DNA of 64,000 nt from Paramoeba atlantica (lineage: Eukaryota > Discosea): assembly GCA_977017575.1 (NCBI GenBank), contig CDRNVI010000025.1, forward strand, positions 124,001 to 188,000, read 5' to 3'. Positions 53,545 to 62,894 of the stretch are shown here, piece by piece; position 1 is the stretch's first letter; each line of letters starts with the position of its first letter. The notes below the pieces were generated by a model. It was not told where the DNA came from. It was given only the letters and a program-made list of their open reading frames with translations, and did no database searches. The translations under genes were made by a program, and so were the position numbers.

Positions 53545-56500
53545 ATGGATACCTCCGGCACGGTCAATGAGAGAAAGCGGTGTTCTGACCCGGTTGCTCT
53601 TATTGGTCGGTCCAGGTTAGGTCGGGGCGTCAATTTTTGGCCATCAAAGTCAAAGGTTGGCGTAGCAAAACTCCGTGATCGTGCGGTAACCAGTATGTCC
53701 AACACGATTCGTGCGGGGTCTCGTGTCGCTGTGGTCTGGCGCTGGTCGTTTGCTCAAAGGCTAAAGATGTGGCAAGGGACTGCGAAATTTCGGACCAAAA
53801 ATGGTCTATGGCGTATTCGCTATGACTGTTGTCCTGGAGTATCGTTTCCTTTTCCCCCTATAGACCCACGAGTAGCGATCTGTGCGGGCCGCGTGGCACC
53901 CCCCCGTAAGAAGAAATGTAGGAAGCACCGTTCTGCGCGACTTCCCCGTCGGAATGGCTCCCCGGCGGTCGAGGAATCTAACCCCATTGCCACGAACAAG
54001 ACGCTACATCTTGCAACTCTAAACGTCACTACCCTGAAACTAAAGGGAACTGATTATTTCTCCCTTCGCAAATCGACACGACTACGGGAAATTATGTCGT
54101 ACATGGTCGAGCGAGGCCTTGCCCTCTGTTGCCTTCAGGAAACTCGTGTACAAACCGATATCATTCAAAACATTGCACATCAGACAATTCGTCATGGAAA
54201 GTTCGTATTTCATGTTTATATTCAAGGCGCTATCAAAGGTTACGGTGGACTCATGATTCTAAGCCTATTTGAGCCTGCTCTTGTGTCGCGAATCAGTGAT
54301 CGGATCCAACAGGTTACTCTAGACTTACCAAAATTCCACGGTGTGCTATTCAATGTTTATGCCCCCACGGCGGTGGCAAAAGATGACGTAAAGGAGAAAT
54401 TTTGCAATGATCTACGTGATGCATGGAATCTTAGTAATGCGAAAATAAAACTTGTTCTGGGGGATCTTAATGCGCCACTGACAGATAAGTGTCAGCGAAT
54501 AATGCGTAAAAATAAGGCACAACATCGGCTTACCAATTTACTGTCTGAGCTTGGGGCTCGCGCGGCACATACATCCTGCCCAAGCAGAAAGAAGTGGACT
54601 TATACTTTTCAAAATGGAACTGTAAAACAACTAGACCATATTCTTGTCAACAAACGTTTCGTCACTACCTTACATGGCCACAGAGTTCTCCAACCCCCGG
54701 TGCCGACTCGACATCAAATAGTAACAGTAAAAACTAAGTTTCGTTGGAAAGCTTCAGTAAATGACGGTAGCTTGCGATTACCGTGGTATCAGTTAAAGGA
54801 TCCACAAATATGTATGGACTTCATACGCCGTGTGAAAGAGAACTACACCGAACATGCGGAGATAGTTGGGATGAAAAGAAGACGAAATGAGCCAAACCAG
54901 AAAATGTCAACTGAAATGCCTGTGATATTTCCAAGTGATATTTTGTGGGATAAATTGGAAAAAGCAATTATCATGGCTGCTGAATCTATACCAACGAAGG
55001 AGGAAAACATAAACATGTTTGCTTCAAACGATGAAACTACTACACAGTTGCGAATCCGTGACATTTTCCGTACGTCTCAAAGTCCGCAGAGGTTCGATTC
55101 TCTAGTAAAAGAACATAGCATCACCGTGAATGAAAATATCACTCAAGAATGCCTGTCTCTACAACAAAACTTTCAAAGATACAAACGTTCTTCTTGGAGA
55201 CATGTTAAAATGATGACTGGGCACACTTCATCACGCCTCAGACCGCCAGGAAAAACAAAAAGCGAACAATTATGTAATGTGCGATTACACTTTCAGAATA
55301 CTGTGCAACTAAAGGAGGTAGACAACAAGATCAAATTTGCGGAAGCGCCAAAGTCGTTTATCCCTATATCTGATGGACCGTTTGATCTCAATGAATTGAC
55401 GACTGCTCTTAAAGATATGGCAACTGGTAAAGCACCAGGCATTGACTCGATTCCAATTGAAGCCTTACGAGTACTGAACAGCGATCCGTTCATACAATCT
55501 ATTCTTCTACATTTAATTAATATGGTTCGTGAGAGCGGAAGAGCGCCACAGACATGGAAACGAGTTATCCAAGTCCCAGTTCCGAAAAAAGGCGACTTAG
55601 GCAACATGAACAATTGGAGACCAATATGTCTAATAGTGCACGCTGCAAAACTCATGAACCGTATGATACTAAATCGAATTCTTCCTACAGTGGATGCTCA
55701 ATTAAGTGATTGTCAATACGGATTCCGACCCAATAGAGCAACAACGGGAGCACAAGCAACCCTCATTGAGTTGTGCCAGAAAGCGTCTCGTGAGAATCCT
55801 GGTGTTGCGCTAGGCTTCGTGGATTTCCGTCAGGCATTTCCTTCAGTCAGCTTTTTCTCCATTCGTGCTGCACTGGAAGCCTTTCACATCCCGCAGCATC
55901 TCAGCAGCATGATAATGTCTATGTATGAAAAAACAGAAGCAGTTGTACGATGCAAAAGCGGAGTTACTGATACGTTTCCGATCCAGTGTGGCACACTTCA
56001 AGGTGATGTTTTGGCCCCTGTCCTATTCCTCATGGTTCTGGATCGAGTCATGGCTGAAGTGTATAAGGAAAATGAGTTCGGACTTATCTTGCGAAGGGCG
56101 GGCACAAAAAGACAAGGAAAGCCTGCGCAATGTCTAAATTATTTAGCATACGCGGATGATTTAGTGCTCATATGTCCCTCTCTTACTAATTTGAATCGCG
56201 TTATGGAAAGACTGGAACAAACAGCTGCGAAAGTCAACTTACGTCTCAACATTGGTGTAAATAAAACTGCGTGGATGACAGTAGGTCAAGTGAATGACGC
56301 ACAAGGAGACTTGATTCTAACGAATGGGGGGTTGGTGCCTCGAATCACCGAATATCGATACTTGGGGTTGAAAATTACTAATAAGGGTGTCATTGTAAAC
56401 TTTGAAGACCGAATTAACTTAGCGTGGGCTGCAACACATCGCTTACAGTCATTATGGAAATCAGGCCTCACGCTTGTCACAAAATTTCACTTATTCGAAT

Positions 56501-57750
56501 CTCTGGTTTCACCTTTATTGCTGTATGGCTGTGGAAACTTTTCCCTAATAAAAAAAGACGCTGATTTAATTGACTGTGAAGTGAACCGAATGAGAAGACT
56601 AGCGCTCGGGGTTCGTACTTGGGATGGTACAAGAGGTACACCATGTGATGCACTATATGGGAACAGAATGCGACTTTCTAACGCATGTCGAGTCCTCCGA
56701 GTTCAAATGCTAGGACACCTGATCCGCGGCAATAATCCCTTCAAATCGGTAATGCTATGGCGCAAAGCAACAGGAAAGAAATATCGTCCCACTCTATCAG
56801 AGGCATGTGCTGAAGACATGGAACTAGATGTCGAAGATCTCAATGTCCTAGCGGGAGATCGGGATTGGTGGGCGTCGAGAGTTAAATTTTTGCGTGAATA
56901 TCTTGAATCTCACAAATCCTACATGGTTTTCGGCTCTAGATCCTGGAAGAAGGTATGCCAGGACTTAGATACTACCACCTACAAAGTACTCGAAGGAATT
57001 GAAGAAGGCACGGACCATTCTCCTCTCTCAGCTGATTCCGAACACATATACGTAGATGGGGCTGTCAGTTCAGAAGCAGGAAAACCAGCCGCGGGTTCGG
57101 GGATAGTTATTGTTAATTCAAATGGTGTAAGAACCAGACAACACGTTTTACCACCGGAATGCACTTCACCGGATCGGGCTGAACTTCGCTCCTTTCTTTT
57201 AGGCATTCAGGCAGCTTCGTCTTCTACGAGGAACACAGTTATACATACTGATTCTCATTATGTATGGGACTGGTATCATAATGTTAGGGTTCGTTTTTCA
57301 ATCATTGGATACGGTGGCATGCCAAATGCTGACCTACTCACGCAGATACAAGGAGCAATTAAAGAGCGTTGTACAGATAGTAGTCTCTACGTTATTAAAG
57401 TGCGGGCACACTGCGGGAATTCCTTCAATGAAAAAGCTGATGAAATAGCACGCAAAGCACAGAGAACAGCTGCACGTCGTTTTTCATGCGTCATTCACAC
57501 GCAAAGGGAGGGAAACAAATCTAATCACGGTCAAAAAAGGGAGCATGATCTCCAAGAAAAATCTCCACACAAAGTGAATATGAAAAAAGGGAAACTGAAA
57601 AATACAGAAGAAGGCAGCACAGTCAGGATTGCTCGTTCACTCAACCCAGAAGCTAATACCGGGGATCCAGTAACGTTTTCTCAGTACAAGACATCACGGG
57701 GTAGACTGACGAATGCCCCCATTTTTGTGAAGAAAAGCCGCTATATGTAA
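53545..57750 (+). CDS. LINE-4 polyprotein: APE, RT, RNase H
   Basis: 1401 codons from GCCATGG at 53545. Residues 57-113 form the W...WQG...Y...P module (VAVVWRW; MWQGTA; IRYDCC; FPFPP). APE endonuclease spans about 150-400 with LATLNVTTL, CCLQETRV (Glu), LGDLNAPL (Asp/Asn), LDHILVN and TRHQIVTV. RT spans about 600-960 with GKAPGIDSIPIEAL, NWRPICLI, GFVDFRQAFPSV, LQGDVLAPVLF and catalytic YADD at 869-872. RNase H spans about 1166-1310 with YVDGAVS, RAELRSF, HTDSHYVWDW and RAHCGNSFNEKADEIA, keeping the D-E-D-D set. The C-terminal 90 residues are basic. No stop or frameshift is seen; every catalytic block is present, so it could be functional. Confidence 0.95.
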   Translation: MDTSGTVNERKRCSDPVALIGRSRLGRGVNFWPSKSKVGVAKLRDRAVTSMSNTIRAGSRVAVVWRWSFAQRLKMWQGTAKFRTKNGLWRIRYDCCPGVSFPFPPIDPRVAICAGRVAPPRKKKCRKHRSARLPRRNGSPAVEESNPIATNKTLHLATLNVTTLKLKGTDYFSLRKSTRLREIMSYMVERGLALCCLQETRVQTDIIQNIAHQTIRHGKFVFHVYIQGAIKGYGGLMILSLFEPALVSRISDRIQQVTLDLPKFHGVLFNVYAPTAVAKDDVKEKFCNDLRDAWNLSNAKIKLVLGDLNAPLTDKCQRIMRKNKAQHRLTNLLSELGARAAHTSCPSRKKWTYTFQNGTVKQLDHILVNKRFVTTLHGHRVLQPPVPTRHQIVTVKTKFRWKASVNDGSLRLPWYQLKDPQICMDFIRRVKENYTEHAEIVGMKRRRNEPNQKMSTEMPVIFPSDILWDKLEKAIIMAAESIPTKEENINMFASNDETTTQLRIRDIFRTSQSPQRFDSLVKEHSITVNENITQECLSLQQNFQRYKRSSWRHVKMMTGHTSSRLRPPGKTKSEQLCNVRLHFQNTVQLKEVDNKIKFAEAPKSFIPISDGPFDLNELTTALKDMATGKAPGIDSIPIEALRVLNSDPFIQSILLHLINMVRESGRAPQTWKRVIQVPVPKKGDLGNMNNWRPICLIVHAAKLMNRMILNRILPTVDAQLSDCQYGFRPNRATTGAQATLIELCQKASRENPGVALGFVDFRQAFPSVSFFSIRAALEAFHIPQHLSSMIMSMYEKTEAVVRCKSGVTDTFPIQCGTLQGDVLAPVLFLMVLDRVMAEVYKENEFGLILRRAGTKRQGKPAQCLNYLAYADDLVLICPSLTNLNRVMERLEQTAAKVNLRLNIGVNKTAWMTVGQVNDAQGDLILTNGGLVPRITEYRYLGLKITNKGVIVNFEDRINLAWAATHRLQSLWKSGLTLVTKFHLFESLVSPLLLYGCGNFSLIKKDADLIDCEVNRMRRLALGVRTWDGTRGTPCDALYGNRMRLSNACRVLRVQMLGHLIRGNNPFKSVMLWRKATGKKYRPTLSEACAEDMELDVEDLNVLAGDRDWWASRVKFLREYLESHKSYMVFGSRSWKKVCQDLDTTTYKVLEGIEEGTDHSPLSADSEHIYVDGAVSSEAGKPAAGSGIVIVNSNGVRTRQHVLPPECTSPDRAELRSFLLGIQAASSSTRNTVIHTDSHYVWDWYHNVRVRFSIIGYGGMPNADLLTQIQGAIKERCTDSSLYVIKVRAHCGNSFNEKADEIARKAQRTAARRFSCVIHTQREGNKSNHGQKREHDLQEKSPHKVNMKKGKLKNTEEGSTVRIARSLNPEANTGDPVTFSQYKTSRGRLTNAPIFVKKSRYM

Positions 57751-58286
57751 TCGAAATTTGCTGTGTATAACTTTGCGCATTAATCTGGAACGCTTATTTT
57801 CAGGAGTGTTATGTCCTCTTGGTACATTTATTTATCAACGCGTTAATAATATTCTGGAGCATTTATGTATATTTCATTGCTAAATATCCGTACTCATCGA
57901 AAACACTGAGTGGGGTACGTAATATTGATAGTATACGGTGGTTTATTTGGCAAGCAGAGAACAAGTTGGCGCTGAGTTGCTCTTCGGGCATATGACGCGG
58001 CAATGAAGGCAAGAACTTGCGTACTGCTTAACCCTTGGTACCGCGTTGAATATCGATGGTGAAATATTGAGCTGAAAATGGCTAATTGTAAGATTGTTCT
58101 GGTTTGCTTGTGCTCGTTTGTACACGTTTTCTCCTAATTGCAAAAGAGGATAGGTCTCCTACCTCCATTCGCATAATCCGCGGTTTGGCCTATTCGTGAT
58201 GTGGATAGATGTTTCAGTGCGCTAAGGAGAGTGTACGTTGAAAGTTGCATGTGTATAGTCTTTTGTTATTATTATTATTATTATTA
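57751..58286 (+). other. LINE-4 3' UTR and (TTA)n tail
   Basis: The noncoding stretch from the stop codon to the 3' tandem-repeat tail (about eight TTA units, 58264-58286) ends exactly at the right 13-bp duplication. No ORF is convincing. Short tandem tails are known for I-group LINEs. Confidence 0.8.
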
Positions 58287-58530
58287 TTGTGTTTCCTTTT
58301 GATCGCGTCGTTGATTAGTTGGATGCATTTTTTAGACCTGTTGCTCTGCGAAAGCTCGTGTATTACGGTTAAGTCATAGTATACCTCGCCGTTGTTCCAA
58401 TAAATAACGAGATCCGGTCCGGATCGGCATAGCCGTCTTCCAGTGCAAACTTTCTGATGAGTTACGTGATTGCTTGGACTAATTATATCTCCGCACTGCA
58501 GACATTTCCATGACGAGAAAGCTCATTCAT

Positions 58531-59743
58531 GAATTGCCCTCCGGGTGAGCCCCTGCACAACATAAAGAAACTATAAAATATATTGTACGAAAAGGTGAAC
58601 TTCAGTCTACATAATGTATATTGATAATTTGTTTTAACGGTATCCTATGTACATCTCTGCACTCTTTTATTTTACAATTGAATTTGAAACTATCCGTAGA
58701 AACCAATTTGAACAAACTAATAATACTATAACATTCACTCACCGAGAGATGCATTGTCTCTCCCTGTCGCGAACGGGTGTCCACGCGGGGAGTGGTTTGG
58801 GGGTTGGTGGGCGGGACAAAATTTTCGTACGGATATAATCTTCTATCCTTTACCAAAGTATAAATAATTGATGTACGATTAAACTCTGACAATTTAACTA
58901 AGTAAAAATCATAATATGAGAATATCATGTGCCCCGTGGGGCCACCCCCCCCCCCACCCTACAGGAAACTCGATATCCTTCGAACAATTCTATTCGTAGA
59001 CTTCTAGAATTGCCCTCCGGGTGAGCCCCTGCACAACATAAAGAAACTATAAAATATATTGTACGAAAAGGTGAACTTCAGTCTACATAATGTATATTGA
59101 TAATTTGTTTTAACGGTATCCTATGTACATCTCTGCACTCTTTTATTTTACAATTGAATTTGAAACTATCCGTAGAAACCAATTTGAACAAACTAATAAT
59201 ACTATAACATTCACTCACCGAGAGATGCATTGTCTCTCCCTGTCGCGAACGGGTGTCCACGCGGGGAGTGGTTTGGGGGTTGGTGGGCGGGACAAAATTT
59301 TCGTACGGATATAATCTTCTATCCTTTACCAAAGTATAAATAATTGATGTACGATTAAACTCTGACAATTTAACTAAGTAAAAATCATAATATGAGAATA
59401 TCATGTGCCCCGTGGGGCCACCCCCCCCCCCCACCCTACAGGAAACTCGATATCCTTCGAACAATTCTATTCGTAGACTTCTAGAATTGCCCTCCGGGTG
59501 AGCCCCTGCACAACATAAAGAAACTATAAAATATATTGTACGAAAAGGTGAACTTCAGTCTACATAATGTATATTGATAATTTGTTTTAACGGTATCCTA
59601 TGTACATCTCTGCACTCTTTTATTTTACAATTGAATTTGAAACTATCCGTAGAAACCAATTTGAACAAACTAATAATACTATAACATTCACTCACCGAGA
59701 GATGCATTGTCTCTCCCTGTCGCGAACGGGTGTCCACGCGGGG
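58531..59743. repeat. 477-bp tandem terminal repeats of element G
   Basis: The unit starts GAATTGCCCTCCGGGTGAGC at 58531, 59007 and 59484; the third copy is cut at 59743, where the RT/RNase H region begins. Units 1 and 2 differ essentially by one C in a C run. Same placement (3' side of RT/RNase H) as the A-B repeats of element D. Confidence 0.92.
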
Positions 59744-61898
59744 ACCACCCTTTCGCTAGTCACAAATTTTCCCTTTCGCACTGCTCTGGATCTGTTGTCG
59801 ACTGATTGGATCTGCGGGATTCAATTTTGATGAAATATATTCCGGCTGTACGGTAATTCCCTGCTTTCTTAAGAATTGCAGCAATGGCTTCAGTTCAAAA
59901 TGAATTCCGTCTGAGTTTGTTGATTTCTTTTTAATTGATGCTAAACACGATGTGTTATCGATGAAAAGGTCCATACAAGTTCCTCGGTGGAAGTGATGTA
60001 CCAAACGCTCGAAAGCGAGACGAACGGCCCTCGTCTCTGCTTTGTTCACTTCGTACGCGAAGTTCTCCTCCCAGCGATCCCCCACACAAACTACTTGCCC
60101 GTAGTCGAGGTACAATATTGCTCCCCATCCCGTCGACGAAGCATCCGTGTATAAGGTGTGGCGGTGTGGAACTGTATCCGGATGAGGAGGGGGTGTTACT
60201 GGATTATTTAAGCATATCTTATTCTTCCATTCCGTCAATGCCAAAGTTACATACGGAGGGAGCGGTACCCGTACGTTGTGTAGTTCAGGTTTGTTGTTGA
60301 GCGCATTGATACGTCTGCGAACCAATTTTAGGGGAAAATGGTAGTTTGTTATCGGTTCACCCAGAACTGAGGATGCGTGCACGAGTCGTCCCACTGCTGA
60401 TTCAAGTTGCTCAAAAGTAGCATAACGAAATCTATCCTCTTTCATTCGCTGAATTATCTTTGGTCCCATTTTTACCTTACCCTCTTCGTGACAAAACTCC
60501 ACTCCATTGAAAACATAGTTCGTCATAGGATCCGTGCCCTCGTCCTTGAAAGTTGCATTAACGCTGCCAGCTCGAGAGTCAATGAATTGTTTATACGCGC
60601 TCGCCTCTTCTTCCCCTCCCGCGTACCTTACTCCATCAACATAGACGTCAGCTTTAAAGGCTCCATCATACGCGGAACTCTCGCTGCAATAATGCGGATC
60701 CCCGGCCAATGTTGATGTAATTGTGTGCATGATTTCCGGGGCACACCTATGCCCCATCGGCATAACTTTTAGTTCATATAGGTCTCCATTGCTTCCTCGA
60801 AATCTAAACTTTGCCCGTGCCTGCTCCGGCACACTCACCTGATAAAAACCACATGATAAGTCGCGCTTCATCCCGTACGGCTCTTTCGCTCGATGCAAAT
60901 AGAAAGCAGCGTGCTTTAAGGGAACGTAAGGTATGTAATCTTCTTTGAGTCTCTTGTTGTCCTCTCGAGTCCACGCTATAAATCTGCGGCGCTTTTCAAC
61001 TCCAGTTTCATCCGCGGGTTCAATAACCGTAAAGGGTATCACCCACTGATTGGTGGGGCGTTTGTTTTCTTCGTCCGGTGATACTTTACTAATAATATTT
61101 GCATCTTCCAACTCTTTGATATCTTTTTCCGGTAAAGTAGGTGCAAATTTTGGCGATTCATCTTCATTTTTTTCCAACTTAAAGAGGGTGTTTAGCGTCT
61201 CACAAAATCGGGCAGATGCTGCCCCGTTCATCATATTCCGAACTTCGTTCATATTCAACACTTTCACTTTCTTCACATGTAATGGTAGTTTGAGATCATC
61301 ATGCATAGCGAGCTTTGTGGTGCGTCGGGTACGCACAATGGTGTAGCGGCTCTTCTCTTGCGGCATATCGCGCAAGTACTGGCGAAATAAATTTTCGGAG
61401 CTCACAACGTTTTCAGATGCATTGTCGCTTTCCCAGTTCCAAGAGCGAGCGCGGTAGTGACGGGATCTGAATTGTACCGGAGGAGGGGTTCTATCTGTTG
61501 GTGTTTTGCCAGATTCTTCAGTTCGTCGATTGTGACCTTCCCATTTGCGACCTGTTTGAACAGCTCCGTGACCGCCCCTCTCTTGGCTGAATGTGTTCCA
61601 AAAGTTTGACCGAGCGTTTGCTTGATATTTCGATCCATCTGTCGTACGTTCGTTCGGCACATTGTGTTCCACGACTTGAGCGTATGAACGTATTGGGCAA
61701 GCTCCGGAGTGCCTTCCCCAAGAATTACTGTGTACATTGATGGTCGCCACTGGTTGCAACGCGACGCCTTTGTTCCTCTGCCCCAGGCGATTACTATTCT
61801 TTGCGAGGTCACCTGTACGAATCTTTCTGTCGTTAAATTTGCTGTCTCGGTCCAGCGGGAGGCAGCTTTCCAGCACAGTAGCATTGTCATGCTTTCCG

Positions 61899-62891
61899 TT
61901 AAGACCCTTTCTTTTGTTAAGTTTTTTTTTTTTTTTTTTTTTTGTTCAAATTGCTCTTCAATAGATTCTCGGGCAGCTGCGAAGTAATATTGTTGTTTCA
62001 GAGTGCAAGAAATCGAGGTTCTATAACATGGGACACCCCTGCTTTGGCACACAATTTTTTTTTTTTTTTTTTTATATACTTATATACTTTTTTTTTTTTT
62101 ACTTTCTCAAGTTTACATAAACTTTTAGTACTGATTTTTGTCTATCTCTTCGCAGACTTTATAATTCCAATTTGTATCTTTTCTGTACTTTTGATTTCTT
62201 AAAGAATAGTGCTTTTCTGATAGTCTTGAGGCTCCAAAAAATGTCGGAGCTGTGCGTATACTTCGGATCCGTTCAGCTCTTGGAGTAGCAACTTGAATGC
62301 CTGTTCGGTTTTTTGGGTATCCAACAGGCAGACATCCGTCAGTGATTTAATTAGGCCCCGTGTGCTCTTATGTAAAGACCCGCAGGACAAGACAGGAAGG
62401 CACTCAAAAGCTTCCGCCGGAATCATGCCACTATTGACATATGTTTCATTTTTCCGCTGTATAGCTTCTCGCACGAGTTGGGAACACTTTTTATTCCGAT
62501 GGGAAGGCGCGAGCTCATGCACCACAGTTAGGTCGTAGAACACCACGCCACTGTTCCAGTAGATCGCAAGATCCGGGCCTGAGCGATGAAACTGCCGTCC
62601 TCCGCATGTTTTGTGGTGGAGATGCTGATTGTTGTAGTCGACTGTATTTCCGCATGTTAGACAACTCCACGTGCTAAAAGAACGCGGCTCTCTTTCGCAT
62701 GGAATACCAGCTTTCATGCAAAGATCATATAGAAACTTGGTCAACATGTTGTGCTTCGCTGTGGCGTTGAAACCTGTACATTGCACGCATCCGGGGATGT
62801 GAGTTAGTGCAGTGTTTGCATCCATCAATGTTCGGCATCCAGGGCAAGTCATAGCATCAGGAAGTCTCGGGTGATGTACTCCAAGACGGGG
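61899..62891 (-). mobile_element. RLE-type LINE-6 3' end, inserted in element G
   Basis: A 5'-truncated LINE of about 990 bp is flanked by an imperfect duplication CATGCTTTCCG / CATGACTTTCCG (61888-61898 and 62892-62903). It holds the C-terminal coding part, a 3' UTR with T runs at 62052-62098 (A runs on the coding strand), an A run at 61921-61943, and an end with the CTTAACAAAAGAAAGGGTC unit. Confidence 0.8.
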
Positions 62892-62894
62892 CAT
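62199..62894 (-). pseudogene. LINE-6 C-terminal zinc fingers and RLE
   Basis: The reading of up to 231 codons gives the best view of this family's C-terminus. A knuckle CPGCRTLMD...HIPGCVQC with AKHNML is followed by an extra finger (CLTCGNTVDY...HLHHKTC), then the endonuclease core GPDLAIYWNSGVVFYDLTVV and a helical tail ending LLLQELNGSEVYAQLRHFLE. The first codons come from host element sequence, because the copy is 5'-truncated at about 62889. No RT is present. The endonuclease would nick DNA in the full element; this piece alone is not functional. Confidence 0.82.

Larger units (their letters stand above)
52078..58286 (+). mobile_element. Full-length APE-RT-RNase H LINE-4 with 5' array
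   Basis: A 6209-bp insertion between perfect 13-bp duplications TTGTGTTTCCTTT (52065-52077 and 58287-58299). Order: about 80 copies of an 18-bp monomer (52078-53528), short leader, one 1401-codon ORF, 536-bp 3' UTR and a (TTA)n tail. The APE-RT-RNase H layout in one ORF, the (TTA)n tail and the TSD length resemble the I/Ingi group (trypanosome ingi and L1Tc also give about 12-bp TSDs). It looks complete and potentially active. Its ends are fixed by the interrupted RLE LINE on each side. Confidence 0.92.
51640..58522 (-). mobile_element. RLE-type LINE-5 3' end, split by LINE-4
   Basis: The minus-strand pieces 58522-58300 (AFSSWKCLQCGD; GPDLVIYWNNGEVYYDLTVI, the endonuclease core) and 52064-51640 (YVQTNIIREECFQCLPVLSG to the end, then 3' UTR) belong to one RLE LINE of the LINE-6 type. 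They are separated by the complete LINE-4 insertion and its 13-bp duplication. 5'-truncated at about 58522, where DIRS-like element G begins. The last 190 bp are nearly identical to the copy at 42291-42472. Confidence 0.82.

Noticed and set aside
52022-53620. A 532-codon ORF of LIVRPF hexapeptides
   Set aside because: It is the translation of an 18-bp tandem array whose length is a multiple of three. It runs out of frame with the LINE-4 ORF and ends soon after the array, with no start context or domain.
58647-59314. Repeated 63-codon ORFs
   Set aside because: They are shadows in the tandem 477-bp terminal repeats of DIRS-like element G and appear once per unit.
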